The notes under the pieces: generated by a model | Database searches by the model: none | Told to the model about the DNA's origin: nothing | What the model saw: only the letters and a program-made list of their open reading frames with translations | Source: Thiodiazotropha sp040507005 | Lineage (GTDB): Bacteria > Pseudomonadota > Gammaproteobacteria > Chromatiales > Chromatiaceae | Length of the DNA: 64,000 bases | NCBI GenBank assembly: GCA_040507005.1 | Contig: JBEVVS010000114.1 | Location: 1 to 64,000, forward strand | Reading direction: 5' to 3' | Translations under genes and position numbers: made by a program | Shown here: piece by piece, positions 34,503 through 43,110 of the stretch | Layout: every line of letters begins with the position of its first letter | How positions within the stretch are numbered: position 1 is the stretch's first letter

Positions 34503-35438
34503 ATGTCGGCCTTGATCTGTGGTTCATTCGCCTTCGATACCATTATGGTCTTCGATGATCATTTCAAACACCATATTCTTCCTGAGCAGGTGCATATTCT
34601 GAATGTCTCCTTTCTGGTGCCTGATCTGCGCAGGGAGTTTGGGGGTTGCGCCGGCAATATTGCCTACAATCTGAAAATGCTCGGTGGCGAAGGGAGGCCG
34701 GTGGGTACCGTGGGTGAGGATTTTGCTCCCTATGGGAAATGGATGGACGAGTGCGGTATCAGTCGTGAACAGGTGCTGGAAGTACCCGGCAGCTATACGG
34801 CCCAGGCCTATATCACTACGGACAAGGATGATAATCAGATCACCGCCTTTCACCCTGGGGCTATGAACCAGGCCCATCAAATCGATGTCTCAAAGATCGA
34901 TGGCTGTACCCTTGGTATGGTCTCTCCGGATGGCCGCCAGGGTATGATCGAGCATGCAGAGCAATTCGCCGAGAGCGGGGTGCCCTTTATATTTGATCCC
35001 GGTCAAGGCATGCCTATGTTCGATGGCGATAGCCTGATGCAATTCACCCAACAGGCAAGCTGGCTCGCCTTCAATGATTATGAGGCGAAGCTGATGCAGG
35101 AGCGTACCGGACAGAGCCTCAAGCAACTGGCGCAGATGGTGGAGGCGATCATCGTAACCCGGGGCGGTGAGGGTTCAGAGATTGTCACCAAGGAGCGTGT
35201 CTATTCCATACCTGCCGCGCCGGTGAAGGCGGTCGTGGACCCCACCGGCTGTGGTGATGCCTATCGCGCCGGTATGCTATACGGCCTGATGAATGATATG
35301 GACTGGGAGACAACGGGTCGAATCGCTGCATTGATGGGGGCGATCAAGATCGAACAGGCAGGAACGCAGAATCATATCGTTACGCCGGAGGAGTTTGGCC
35401 ATCGTTTTGAGAAGGCGTTTGATTACAAATATACATAG
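34503..35438 (+). CDS. PfkB-family carbohydrate/nucleoside kinase
   Basis: This 311-residue ribokinase-fold kinase has the N-terminal GGCAGNIAYNLKMLGG and the C-terminal DPTGCGDAYRAGMLYG, where the aspartate of GCGD is the catalytic base. The usual GAGD alanine is replaced by cysteine. Relatives are annotated as adenosine kinase or sugar kinase, and substrate cannot be fixed from sequence. It follows gcvPB on the same strand with AGAGGTAAGC before its ATG, so it may be co-transcribed with the glycine cleavage genes or with moaB, which starts ten bases after it. Confidence 0.88.
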   Translation: MSALICGSFAFDTIMVFDDHFKHHILPEQVHILNVSFLVPDLRREFGGCAGNIAYNLKMLGGEGRPVGTVGEDFAPYGKWMDECGISREQVLEVPGSYTAQAYITTDKDDNQITAFHPGAMNQAHQIDVSKIDGCTLGMVSPDGRQGMIEHAEQFAESGVPFIFDPGQGMPMFDGDSLMQFTQQASWLAFNDYEAKLMQERTGQSLKQLAQMVEAIIVTRGGEGSEIVTKERVYSIPAAPVKAVVDPTGCGDAYRAGMLYGLMNDMDWETTGRIAALMGAIKIEQAGTQNHIVTPEEFGHRFEKAFDYKYT

Positions 35439-35448
35439 AGAATGATTT

Positions 35449-35979
35449 ATGTCCGGACATTTTAAAGAAAGTGACTTTGTGCCCCTCAATCTGGCTATAT
35501 TAACTGTCTCGGACAGCCGCACGGAAGAGACCGATAAATCGGGTCAGACCCTCAGAGACAGGGCCTTGGAAGCCGGTCATCAGGTAGTTGATAAGCGCAT
35601 CGTTGCGGATGATATCTATCAGATGCGAGCGGTGGTCTCGACCTGGATCGCCGACACCGAAGTAGATGTGATCGTCTCCACCGGCGGTACCGGCATTACC
35701 GGGCGTGACAGCACCCCAGAAGCACTGTTGCCGCTGTTTGATAAGTCCATCGAGGGGTTTGGTGAACTCTATCGTGCGATCTCTTTGGAGGAGATCGGCA
35801 GCTCCTCGATTCAATCCCGCGCGATTGCCGGATTGGCCAATGGCACATTGATTTTTTGCCTGCCCGGATCCACCGGTGCCTGTCGCACCGGGTGGGATAA
35901 GATTTTGCAATCCCAGCTTGATATGCGCACCCGGCCGTGTAATTTCGCGCAAATGTTTCCCCGCCTGTTGGAGGATTGA
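35449..35979 (+). CDS. moaB: Molybdenum cofactor biosynthesis protein B
   Basis: This 176-residue protein of the MoaB/MogA fold carries VIVSTGGTGITGRDSTPEAL, the molybdopterin-binding loop. By family it adenylylates molybdopterin (MogA/Cnx1G-like) or has a related role. It starts ten bases after the kinase and ends one base before moeA, so the Moco genes form one operon. The size is closest to MoaB. Confidence 0.93.
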   Translation: MSGHFKESDFVPLNLAILTVSDSRTEETDKSGQTLRDRALEAGHQVVDKRIVADDIYQMRAVVSTWIADTEVDVIVSTGGTGITGRDSTPEALLPLFDKSIEGFGELYRAISLEEIGSSSIQSRAIAGLANGTLIFCLPGSTGACRTGWDKILQSQLDMRTRPCNFAQMFPRLLED

Positions 35980-35980
35980 G

Positions 35981-37219
35981 ATGGCTGATTGCGATTCCCA
36001 TCAACCGCAGCTTAAGCCGGTCGATGAGGCGCTGTCGTTCCTGCTTGATCAGGTCAAACCCATCACCGGTCTTGAGACCCTGGGCTTAAATGAGGCCCTG
36101 GGTCGAGTGCTGGCTGCCCCGGTCAAGAGTCAGGTTGATGTGCCGCCCTGGGATAACAGTGCCATGGATGGGTTTGCCGTCAACACTCAAGATCTCCAAA
36201 AGTACGAGGGCCGCCTGAGTGTGGCGCAACGCATCCCCGCCGGATCAACCGGTACCCCGCTAGCGCCTGGAACGGCTGCACGGATATTCACCGGTGCGCC
36301 AGTACCTGAGGGTGCGGATGCGGTGGTCATACAGGAGGTCTGCAAGATCGACGGCAATGAGGTCGAAATCACCCAGAGCGCTGCGAGCGGCGCCAATATC
36401 CGTAGGGCGGGAGAGGACATCCTGCAGGGTGAGGAGATATTGTCGTCAGGGATCAAGCTCGATGCGCAACACCTGGGTTTGGCCGCTTCAGTGGGGGTGG
36501 CTGATTTATCGGTCTATGAACGGTTGAAGGTGGCGGTTTTTTCCAGTGGCGATGAGTTGGTCATGCCTGGTGGGGTGCTGAAGGCGGGTCAGATATACAA
36601 CTCCAACCAGTTCACCTTGGCCGGACTGCTGCAGCGGCTGGGGTGCGAAGTCATTCAATTGGGCATAGTTGAAGATACCTTTGAGGCAACCTGCGAAGCC
36701 CTGGCTCGGGGTGCTGATGAGGCCGACCTGGTACTTGCGTCGGGTGGGGTTTCAGTGGGAGAGGAGGATCACGTCAAACCTGCTGTTGAACAACTGGGAT
36801 CACTGGAGTTGTGGAAGATCGCCTCGCGTCCGGGTAAGCCCTTGGCGTTTGGCTATATCGGGGAGACGCCCTTCATGGGTGCGCCGGGCAATCCGGTCTC
36901 GCTTTTTGTCACCTTTTCACTCTTCGCCAGGCCGTTCATCCTAGGTATGCAGGGCATAACAGGGGAGGTGTTGCCAACACCGATCAAGGTCATTGCAGGT
37001 TTCGAGAAGGCCGCCACCGATAAGCGGCAGGAGTATGCCCGCGGACGACTGGAGTTGAACGAACAGGGACAGGCGGTAGTCAGGCTCTATCCCAATCCGT
37101 CATCCGGTGTATTAAGCTCTGTGGTATGGGCAAATGGACTTGCGGTACTGCCGCCGCTTACCGCCATCAAGCCCGGTGATGTGGTGGACTTTATACCCTT
37201 TAGCGAGATGATGAGATGA
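35981..37219 (+). CDS. moeA: Molybdopterin molybdenumtransferase MoeA
   Basis: This 412-residue enzyme inserts molybdate into adenylylated molybdopterin. PPWDNSAMDGFAV near residue 60 and the MPT-binding domain with LVLASGGVSVGEEDHVKP are standard. The four MoeA domains are all present by length. ATG 35981 is used; the open frame upstream lies over moaB. It overlaps moaD by four bases. Confidence 0.95.
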   Translation: MADCDSHQPQLKPVDEALSFLLDQVKPITGLETLGLNEALGRVLAAPVKSQVDVPPWDNSAMDGFAVNTQDLQKYEGRLSVAQRIPAGSTGTPLAPGTAARIFTGAPVPEGADAVVIQEVCKIDGNEVEITQSAASGANIRRAGEDILQGEEILSSGIKLDAQHLGLAASVGVADLSVYERLKVAVFSSGDELVMPGGVLKAGQIYNSNQFTLAGLLQRLGCEVIQLGIVEDTFEATCEALARGADEADLVLASGGVSVGEEDHVKPAVEQLGSLELWKIASRPGKPLAFGYIGETPFMGAPGNPVSLFVTFSLFARPFILGMQGITGEVLPTPIKVIAGFEKAATDKRQEYARGRLELNEQGQAVVRLYPNPSSGVLSSVVWANGLAVLPPLTAIKPGDVVDFIPFSEMMR

Positions 37220-37467
37220 TCCAGGTGCTCTTTTTTGCCCGATTTCGCGAGGAGCTTGGGGTTGCATCCGAGCAGCTCGAGTTGAATGGTCTGACATGCG
37301 TAGATGACCTGCTTGAGGCACTCAGGGGGAGAGGAGGTCCATGGGCCCGGCTCTTTGCCGAGGATCAAAGGGTGATGATGGCTGTAAACCAGCAATTGGC
37401 AGACAGGAAAACGCCACTGAATAGGGGTGACGAAGTTGCCTTTTTCCCGCCTGTCACCGGAGGTTGA
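37216..37467 (+). CDS. moaD: Molybdopterin synthase sulfur-carrier subunit
   Basis: This 83-residue ubiquitin-like protein ends in FFPPVTGG, with the Gly-Gly tail that is thiocarboxylated to donate sulfur to precursor Z. It starts with IQVLFFARFREELG, typical of MoaD. It overlaps moeA and is directly followed by moaE, its partner in MPT synthase. moaA and moaC, needed for earlier steps, are not in this window. Confidence 0.95.
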   Translation: MIQVLFFARFREELGVASEQLELNGLTCVDDLLEALRGRGGPWARLFAEDQRVMMAVNQQLADRKTPLNRGDEVAFFPPVTGG

Positions 37468-37469
37468 GA

Positions 37470-37934
37470 GTGAACAGCGTATCGATACAGGCTGATCCGC
37501 TGGATCCGAATCATGAGGTAGACCTGTTGCGCGGTGATGATTCTTCCATTGGCGCCGTAGTGACATTTATCGGCCTGATGCGGGATATCAACGAGGGCGA
37601 CAGGGTGGACAGTCTAACCCTTGAACACTATCCGGGCATGACTGAGCACGCCCTGCAACAGATAGTCCATGAGGCAGAGAGTCGCTGGGAGATTCAGCAT
37701 TGTCGCGTGGTTCATCGGGTAGGAACCCTATTGCCAACCGATCCTATCGTATTGGTGGCAGTGGCGAGCCGTCACCGTAAGGAGGCGTTCAAGGCCTGCG
37801 AATTCATCATCGATTATCTAAAGACCCGGGCGCCGTTCTGGAAGAAGGAGAAAACGGCTGCAGGGGAGCGCTGGGTGGAAGCCAGGGATAGCGATGACGA
37901 GGCAAGGCTGCAGTGGCAAAAAGCAGATAAGTAA
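37470..37934 (+). CDS. moaE: Molybdopterin synthase catalytic subunit
   Basis: This 154-residue large subunit of MPT synthase has TLEHYPGMTEHAL and VVHRVGTLLPTDPIVLVAVAS, and the catalytic-lysine region FWKKEKTAAGERWVEA. The GTG at 37470 is used, six bases after GGAGG; a TTG at 37464 gives two extra residues. It follows moaD by two bases and is last in the operon, ahead of a strong hairpin. Confidence 0.94.
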   Translation: MNSVSIQADPLDPNHEVDLLRGDDSSIGAVVTFIGLMRDINEGDRVDSLTLEHYPGMTEHALQQIVHEAESRWEIQHCRVVHRVGTLLPTDPIVLVAVASRHRKEAFKACEFIIDYLKTRAPFWKKEKTAAGERWVEARDSDDEARLQWQKADK

Positions 37935-37959
37935 TGGAAAAGTGCTTGGAAGAATCGAT

Positions 37960-37987
37960 AACCGGGATGCGCGGGTGCATCCCGGTT
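37960..37987. terminator. Bidirectional hairpin between moaE and the XRE gene
   Basis: A perfect 11-bp stem, 37960-37970 with 37977-37987, has a 6-base loop and stands between two convergent genes (ends 37934 and 37998). T-runs are short on both sides, so termination efficiency is uncertain. Confidence 0.6.
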
Positions 37988-37997
37988 TGAAGCTGAG

Positions 37998-38372
37998 CTA
38001 CTTCTTGTTCGAGTGGAGCAGGACCTGCTCGAAGATGTTTCTCTTGATGCGGCTACGAATGGGTTCCGGCAGGTTGTGCCAGGCCTTGGCCACTTCAACC
38101 GCTTCGTCATCCATCACGGAGGTCGTGGATTCGCCGAACATCAACCAGGCTGGATTGACGTCCAGGACCTGGGCGATCTCATCGATCTTACGGGGACGAA
38201 GACTCTTCCCGTTCTCAATTTTCTGGATCACGGCCTGATTGGTTCCCGCACGGAGCGCCAACTCCTCTTGGGTCCAACCTCTTTCCCGTCTTTTCCTGCG
38301 TAATCGAGAGCCTAGAGTATCCATTTCCCGCGGTATATAAGTTTCAAATTTTTGTGCGTGTACGTAGCTCAT
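37998..38372 (-). CDS. XRE-family helix-turn-helix regulator
   Basis: The protein has about 124 residues. After a 16-residue leader, SRLRRKRRERGWTQEELALRAG-type sequence opens a Cro/C1 helix-turn-helix, continuing NQAVIQKIENGKSLRP and IDEIAQVLDVNPAWLMFG. The C-terminal part (residues 85-124) is helical and charged and may dimerise. ATG 38372 has AAGGA close upstream; ATG 38324 would begin at the HTH but has a poor site. It is a single gene with no phage or toxin partner nearby, so its target is unknown. It is likely a chromosomal regulator and not a prophage repressor. Confidence 0.85.
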   Translation of the reverse strand: MSYVHAQKFETYIPREMDTLGSRLRRKRRERGWTQEELALRAGTNQAVIQKIENGKSLRPRKIDEIAQVLDVNPAWLMFGESTTSVMDDEAVEVAKAWHNLPEPIRSRIKRNIFEQVLLHSNKK

Positions 38373-38611
38373 GGTCCTTCCCGTTAAGATGCCGATGTGG
38401 GTTTGCATCACCTGTACGTGGTAGCGGCTCAGCGTTCAAAAACTTGACACCTCGTCGAAGTCCGTCATAACGCTTGCGAAATAAATTCCAGTACATGGGG
38501 AATTTGTGACCGATTTCACAGTATCCTATCACGAAAATATGCCACGAAATTGTGGATTTACGATTTCTTGGCGCATTGGCGAATAGAATTCCTGTGATAC
38601 CATGCACCCCC

Positions 38612-39451
38612 ATGATCACTTACCCGGAAATCGACTCCACCCTGTTGTCCCTGGGGCCGGTAAGTATCCACTGGTACGGAATGATGTATGTGGTCGGCTT
38701 TCTGGGAGGCTGGTGGCTGGGTCGTCGCCGAGTGGGCAAACCGGGTGTAATTTGGGACGCCCGTCAGGTGGACGACATCGTCTTTTATATCGTGCTCGGG
38801 GTGGTTCTGGGGGGGCGGATAGGCTATATCCTGTTCTACAACTTCAGCGCATTTCTGGCAGATCCCCTGTTATTGATCAAAGTATGGAATGGCGGGATGT
38901 CGTTTCACGGCGGGCTGTTGGGTGTTTTATTGGCAATGTGGTATTTTGCCCGCAAACATGGACGAACATTTTTTGAGGCCACCGATTTCATTGCGCCCTT
39001 GGTCACCATTGGGTTGGGGACTGGTCGGATCGGGAATTTCATCAATGCGGAACTATGGGGTGGGGTGACCGATCTACCCTGGGGAATGCGTGTTCCCTGC
39101 AGTGTGGGGGAAGGGCTCTGTGCCCGGCTCGGGTTGCCCTTGGATGCGGAGTACTCGCTGCCGGTCCACCCCAGTCAACTGTACGAATCCTTGCTCGAAG
39201 GCTTGGTACTGTTCCTGATCCTATGGGTCTTCTCAGCCAAGCCAAGGCCGAGGATGGCGGTTTCAGGACTGTTTTTGGTCTGTTACGGGATATTTCGATT
39301 CTTGGTCGAACTTGTGCGCATGCCTGACCAGCACATCGGCTATCTCGCATTTGACTGGTTGACCATGGGGCAGCTACTGAGTCTGCCGATGATAATATTT
39401 GGTGTCTTGCTGCTCTTCTTGGCCTACAGGCCTAAGTTCAGCCAAGGCTAG
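38612..39451 (+). CDS. lgt: Prolipoprotein diacylglyceryl transferase
   Basis: This 279-residue inner-membrane enzyme with about seven helices moves diacylglycerol from phosphatidylglycerol to the lipobox cysteine of prolipoproteins. SIHWYGMMYVVGFLGGWW, SFHGGLLGVLLAMW and the signature GRIGNFINAELWG are all present. ATG 38612 gives the standard N-terminus. It leads lgt-thyA-folA, as in E. coli lgt-thyA. Two predicted lipoproteins in this window (45.7 kb and RlpA) would be its substrates. Confidence 0.96.
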   Translation: MITYPEIDSTLLSLGPVSIHWYGMMYVVGFLGGWWLGRRRVGKPGVIWDARQVDDIVFYIVLGVVLGGRIGYILFYNFSAFLADPLLLIKVWNGGMSFHGGLLGVLLAMWYFARKHGRTFFEATDFIAPLVTIGLGTGRIGNFINAELWGGVTDLPWGMRVPCSVGEGLCARLGLPLDAEYSLPVHPSQLYESLLEGLVLFLILWVFSAKPRPRMAVSGLFLVCYGIFRFLVELVRMPDQHIGYLAFDWLTMGQLLSLPMIIFGVLLLFLAYRPKFSQG

Positions 39452-39510
39452 CTTTTCCAGTAGGTATTACAAATGAGACGAATTTTGCCAAGTCGTCGGG
39501 CAGTGACGGC

Positions 39511-40305
39511 ATGAAGCAGTATCATGATCTGATGCGGCATGTACGGGATCATGGTGTCATTAAGGAAGACAGGACAGGTACCGGTACCCGGAGTGTGTTC
39601 GGTTACCAGATGCGTTTCGATCTGGATGACGGATTTCCCCTGTTGACCACCAAGCGTCTCCATCTTCGTTCCATCATTTATGAGCTGTTATGGTTTCTGA
39701 AAGGCGACACCAATATTGGTTATCTGCAGGAGAATGGTGTCTCCATCTGGGATGAATGGGCGGATGAGAATGGTGATCTGGGTCCGGTATATGGCTACCA
39801 ATGGCGCTCCTGGCCGGCACCGGAGGGTGGGCAGATCGATCAGATCAGTCAGTTGATAGAGCACATCAAGGACAATCCCGACTCGCGACGTTTGATTGTC
39901 TCGGCCTGGAATCCGGCGCAGGTGGAACATATGGCCCTGCCCCCCTGTCACTGCCTGTTTCAGTTTTATGTGGCCGAAGGGAGGCTCTCCTGCCAACTCT
40001 ATCAACGCAGCGCCGATATCTTTCTCGGCGTGCCCTTCAATATCGCTTCCTACGCCTTGTTGACCATGATGATCGCCCAGGTGACCGGGCTGAAACCTGG
40101 TGAGTTTGTACATACCTTTGGCGATGCCCATCTCTATAGCAATCATCTGGAACAGGTGGATCTGCAGCTCAGTCGTACCCCGCGTCAATTACCGAGGATG
40201 AAAATAAATCCGGCGGTGAAGACGATATTCGATTTCCGTTTCGAGGATTTCGAGTTGCTCGACTACGATCCTGATCCCCATATCAAGGCACCCGTGGCGG
40301 TATAG
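39511..40305 (+). CDS. thyA: Thymidylate synthase
   Basis: This 264-residue enzyme methylates dUMP to dTMP using 5,10-methylene-THF, producing dihydrofolate. The catalytic cysteine is in LPPCHCLFQFYV, with RSADIFLGVPFNIASYALL after it and RTGTGTRSVFG near the N-terminus. The length equals E. coli ThyA. It follows lgt and precedes folA, whose product reduces the dihydrofolate formed. Confidence 0.98.
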   Translation: MKQYHDLMRHVRDHGVIKEDRTGTGTRSVFGYQMRFDLDDGFPLLTTKRLHLRSIIYELLWFLKGDTNIGYLQENGVSIWDEWADENGDLGPVYGYQWRSWPAPEGGQIDQISQLIEHIKDNPDSRRLIVSAWNPAQVEHMALPPCHCLFQFYVAEGRLSCQLYQRSADIFLGVPFNIASYALLTMMIAQVTGLKPGEFVHTFGDAHLYSNHLEQVDLQLSRTPRQLPRMKINPAVKTIFDFRFEDFELLDYDPDPHIKAPVAV

Positions 40306-40349
40306 TGGGCATGCTTGCCGGTGGTGGATGCGGGGTGGGGAGTGGTTGA

Positions 40350-40847
40350 GTGAAACCGATGATCTCGATTATTGCGGCAGTAGCGAAAAATGGCGTCATC
40401 GGGGTAAACAACAGCCTGCCCTGGCGTCTGCCCGCCGACCTGCAGCATTTCAAGTCCCTGACCATGGGCAAGCCCATCATCATGGGGCGCCGCACCTGGG
40501 AGTCGCTCCCCGGTCTCCTTCCAGGACGCCGCCACATCGTGATTACCCATAATCCGGACTATCGTGCAGAGGGTTGTGAGGTTGTGAATTCGGTGGATCA
40601 GGCGCTACAGGTTGCCGGTGAGGTACCCGAAGTCATGATCGTCGGCGGTGGGGGTCTCTATGGGCAGATGCTCCCCCGCGCAGATCGCCTCTATTTGACC
40701 CTGGTGGAGATTTCAGTGGACGGGGACGCCTATTTTCCTGAGATCGACTGGGATGCGTGGCAAGAGGTCAGTCGTGAGACTCATCCTAAGGATAACAGTA
40801 ATCAGTTCCCCTATACCTTCATCGTATTGAATCGCATCAACCCTTGA
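40350..40847 (+). CDS. folA: Dihydrofolate reductase
   Basis: This 165-residue enzyme reduces dihydrofolate to tetrahydrofolate with NADPH. ISIIAAVAKNGVIGVNNSLPW is the N-terminal strand and Met20-type loop, MGRRTWESLPGLLPGR the cofactor site, and VMIVGGGGLYGQML the second nucleotide-binding loop. The GTG at 40350 has GGGGAG eight bases upstream; an ATG three codons later is an alternative. Its 3' end overlaps the convergent apaH by 11 bases. Confidence 0.96.
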   Translation: MKPMISIIAAVAKNGVIGVNNSLPWRLPADLQHFKSLTMGKPIIMGRRTWESLPGLLPGRRHIVITHNPDYRAEGCEVVNSVDQALQVAGEVPEVMIVGGGGLYGQMLPRADRLYLTLVEISVDGDAYFPEIDWDAWQEVSRETHPKDNSNQFPYTFIVLNRINP

Positions 40848-41661
40848 CCGGGCAGGATACCTGGTAGGCTTCGGGGGGCTTGTGCTTACGCAGGCGCAGT
40901 GCGGTAAGCTTGCCTCCCCAAAAGCAGCCGCTATCCAGGCAACAGATGTTGGCGGTCTGACGATAACCGAAGGTCGACCAATGTCCGAATAGGATTCGCT
41001 CCTTTTTTGTCGGCCGTCCGGGTACATCGAACCAGGGAATCACGCCGTTGCTCTGTTCTTCCGGGGCGCCTTTATCGTTTAGCGAAATACGTCCATCATG
41101 GGTGCAGTATCGCAGCCGGGTGAAACAGTTGGTAATGAAACGGAGTCGCTCCATTCCGCTGAGTTTGTCGGACCAGAGATCCGGTTTGTCCCCATACATG
41201 ACTTGGCAGAATTTAGCGAATTTGGCTCCCCGCAGGACCTTTTCCAATTCCGCTGCGCATGCCTTGGCGGTGGCCATGTCCCATTGTGGCGCCAGTCCGG
41301 CGTGGACCATGCTATATCCTTTGTTTGCGTGATGCACCATCATCGGTCTATGGCGCAACCATTCGATCAGCTCCAGTTTGTCGGGGGCATCGAGTATCTC
41401 CTTCAGGGTACCGTATTTGTTGTGGCTGCGATTGCCTTGGGAGAGGGCGAGCAGATGCAGGTCGTGATTGCCTAAAACCGTGACAGCCCGGTCACCGAGA
41501 GATTTGACGAAGCGAAGTACCTGGAGTGATTTTGGGCCTCGATTGACCAGGTCTCCGGCAAACCAGAGGGTATCCTTGGAGGGATCGAAGCAGATCTTCT
41601 CCAGCAGTCGCTGGAGCTCGTCATAACAACCCTGTATGTCACCTATGGCATAGGTCGGCAT
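40837..41661 (-). CDS. apaH: Bis(5'-nucleosyl)-tetraphosphatase, symmetrical
   Basis: This 274-residue calcineurin-like phosphoesterase cleaves Ap4A to two ADP and can remove Np4 caps from RNA. The metal-binding motifs are AIGDIQGCYDEL, FAGDLVNRGP and VLGNHDLHLLA. Length and motifs match E. coli ApaH. It is downstream of apaG on the minus strand, in the conserved apaG-apaH pair, and its end overlaps folA. Confidence 0.96.
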   Translation of the reverse strand: MPTYAIGDIQGCYDELQRLLEKICFDPSKDTLWFAGDLVNRGPKSLQVLRFVKSLGDRAVTVLGNHDLHLLALSQGNRSHNKYGTLKEILDAPDKLELIEWLRHRPMMVHHANKGYSMVHAGLAPQWDMATAKACAAELEKVLRGAKFAKFCQVMYGDKPDLWSDKLSGMERLRFITNCFTRLRYCTHDGRISLNDKGAPEEQSNGVIPWFDVPGRPTKKERILFGHWSTFGYRQTANICCLDSGCFWGGKLTALRLRKHKPPEAYQVSCPVKG

Positions 41662-41783
41662 CAGATCACCCTGAGTAGAGAGAGTTGTTTAGCGAGGCTT
41701 GTTTTGCGCAGCAGTTCACTTTGCCTTCCCAGCTCCATCTATATGCACATTCTGTATAGGTTGGTGTTCGTGTTGAACGGCGG

Positions 41784-42167
41784 TTAATGGAGACTGCCCG
41801 GACGGGCAAGGGAAAAGGGGGGTATCAAGGCGTCGAAGCGATTGCCTTGACCGTCCACCATGTCATAACTTCCTTGCATACTGCCGACGGGTGTGTCGAG
41901 TACAGTACCGCTGGTATAGCGGAAGGTCTCACCAGGATTGAGCTGCGGTTGTTCACCCACCACGCCTTCACCACGAACCTCCTGCACTTTGCCGTTTGCA
42001 TCCGTGATGATCCAGTGCCTGTTCAGCAGGCGAGCACTCGATTCCCCCTCGTTACGTATGGTTATGGTGTAAGAGAAGACGAACCTATCCTCGTTTGGCA
42101 GGGATTGCGATTCCACATAGCGGGTCTCGACTTGAACGTCAATCTGGTGCTGCGATTCCTTATCCAT
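41784..42167 (-). CDS. apaG: ApaG protein
   Basis: This 127-residue single-domain beta-sandwich protein (ApaG/DUF525) has RFVFSYTITIRNEGESSARLL and a glycine-rich middle VVGEQPQLNPGETFRYTSG. ApaG is linked with Co2+/Mg2+ handling in enterobacteria, but its molecular function is unresolved. It is 122 bases upstream of apaH. In E. coli pdxA and ksgA precede it; here the next gene is a divergent ankyrin gene, so that linkage is broken. Confidence 0.94.
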   Translation of the reverse strand: MDKESQHQIDVQVETRYVESQSLPNEDRFVFSYTITIRNEGESSARLLNRHWIITDANGKVQEVRGEGVVGEQPQLNPGETFRYTSGTVLDTPVGSMQGSYDMVDGQGNRFDALIPPFSLARPGSLH

Positions 42168-42308
42168 ATATACGTATTAACTCTGCTATGGCGTGGTTTT
42201 GATTGTTTACATTACAAGGTTACTGAGGGGATGGTGTGAGTGCAATGGTTAAGAATTAAATGCCGATGCCGATATTGGGGGTAAGCCAACTATATAGGAT
42301 GTTTGTTC

Positions 42309-42785
42309 GTGAGAAACACTGTTTTGACAACACTGTTCCTGATGTTGTTCAGCGCCCATGTCTGGTCAGCGGAAACACCGCAACAGTCCCAAGCGCTGAT
42401 ATCCGCCGCCATGCTGGGCGATGTGGGACGCATCAATGACCTCCTTGCCCAAGGGGTTGATGTCAACAGTGCCAATCCCTCAGGTAGAAATCCTCTCCAC
42501 ATCGCCGCCTTTAATGGCAATCTGAAAAGCGTCAAGGCGCTCCTGGCAGGGGGTGCAGATCCCAATCTGGCAGATAGCAGAGGCATTACACCTATTATGG
42601 AGGCCTCTGCATTTGGACATCTGGAGATCGTGCGCCTGCTGCTGCAACGAGGTGTGGATGTGAATGCCGCTGATCAGGCCGGAAACACGGCCCTAGCCCT
42701 GTCGAACAGGGGCAAGCATGAAGAGGTATCGGCGCTGCTGACTGAAATGGGGGCGGTGGAAGGCGGTGGAAAAGATCCCAAGTAG
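42309..42785 (+). CDS. Secreted or periplasmic ankyrin-repeat protein
   Basis: The protein has about 158 residues. A signal peptide (LTTLFLMLFSAHVWSAE) is followed by about four ankyrin repeats from residue 30 to 145, for example GRNPLHIAAFNGNLKSVKALL and GITPIMEASAFGHLEIVRLLL. Ankyrin repeats bind other proteins; in gammaproteobacteria small periplasmic examples are often near catalase or stress genes, which is not the case here. The GTG at 42309 is chosen since it gives a compact signal peptide, with AGGA nine bases upstream. It is a single gene with a repeat-bearing gap after it. Confidence 0.82.
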   Translation: MRNTVLTTLFLMLFSAHVWSAETPQQSQALISAAMLGDVGRINDLLAQGVDVNSANPSGRNPLHIAAFNGNLKSVKALLAGGADPNLADSRGITPIMEASAFGHLEIVRLLLQRGVDVNAADQAGNTALALSNRGKHEEVSALLTEMGAVEGGGKDPK

Positions 42786-42850
42786 CTGGCGCGAGTGGTT
42801 TTTTGTTTTGATCCTGATCAGTGTTTAGTAAGTAAAAGGATAAATTGGCT

Positions 42851-42921
42851 GAAAATTGCACAACAACGTGAACAGGGTCTAAGTCAAGTTGGAAAACTGC
42901 ACAATAATCTTAGTTAAGTTA
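42851..42921 (+). repeat. Imperfect tandem repeat upstream of a small membrane protein gene
   Basis: GAAAATTGCACAACAA at 42851-42866 recurs as GAAAACTGCACAATAA at 42892-42907, 41 bases later. Each is followed by a second shared string, TCTAAGTCAAGTTG at 42878-42891 and TCTTAGTTAAGTTA at 42908-42921. The second string also appears at 22885-22898 (one mismatch). It could be paired operator sites or remains of a dispersed repeat. Confidence 0.5.
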
Positions 42922-42942
42922 TTGAATAGGCTTATAAGGTAA

Positions 42943-43104
42943 ATGTACAGACATCATCAACATCGCAAACCTGATTTCTTTGCCGTGGTCCTGGTGTTGG
43001 TAATGGTCGGCTTTGGTCTGACATTGGCTGTACAGGTCAGTTTGGTTGACCGCCATCAGGTGGTGGAGAGCGAAGTGATCGAAGTGACTCCCAAGGCCGG
43101 GTAG
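42943..43104 (+). CDS. Small single-pass membrane protein (53 aa)
   Basis: A short frame with ATG at 42943 and TAG at 43102-43104 has AAGG five bases upstream of the start. The peptide begins MYRHHQHRKPDFF, a basic cytoplasmic tail, then has one membrane helix (VVLVLVMVGFGLTLAV), then a short acidic C-terminus ending VIEVTPKAG. The positive-inside pattern fits a single-pass inner-membrane peptide with its C-terminus outside. I do not recognise a family. The convergent coq7 ends six bases away. Confidence 0.65.
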   Translation: MYRHHQHRKPDFFAVVLVLVMVGFGLTLAVQVSLVDRHQVVESEVIEVTPKAG

Positions 43105-43110
43105 TCTTGA

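Noticed and set aside
37998..38372. XRE regulator as antitoxin or phage repressor
   Set aside because: No toxin gene, phage gene or divergent partner is adjacent; the neighbours are moaE and lgt.
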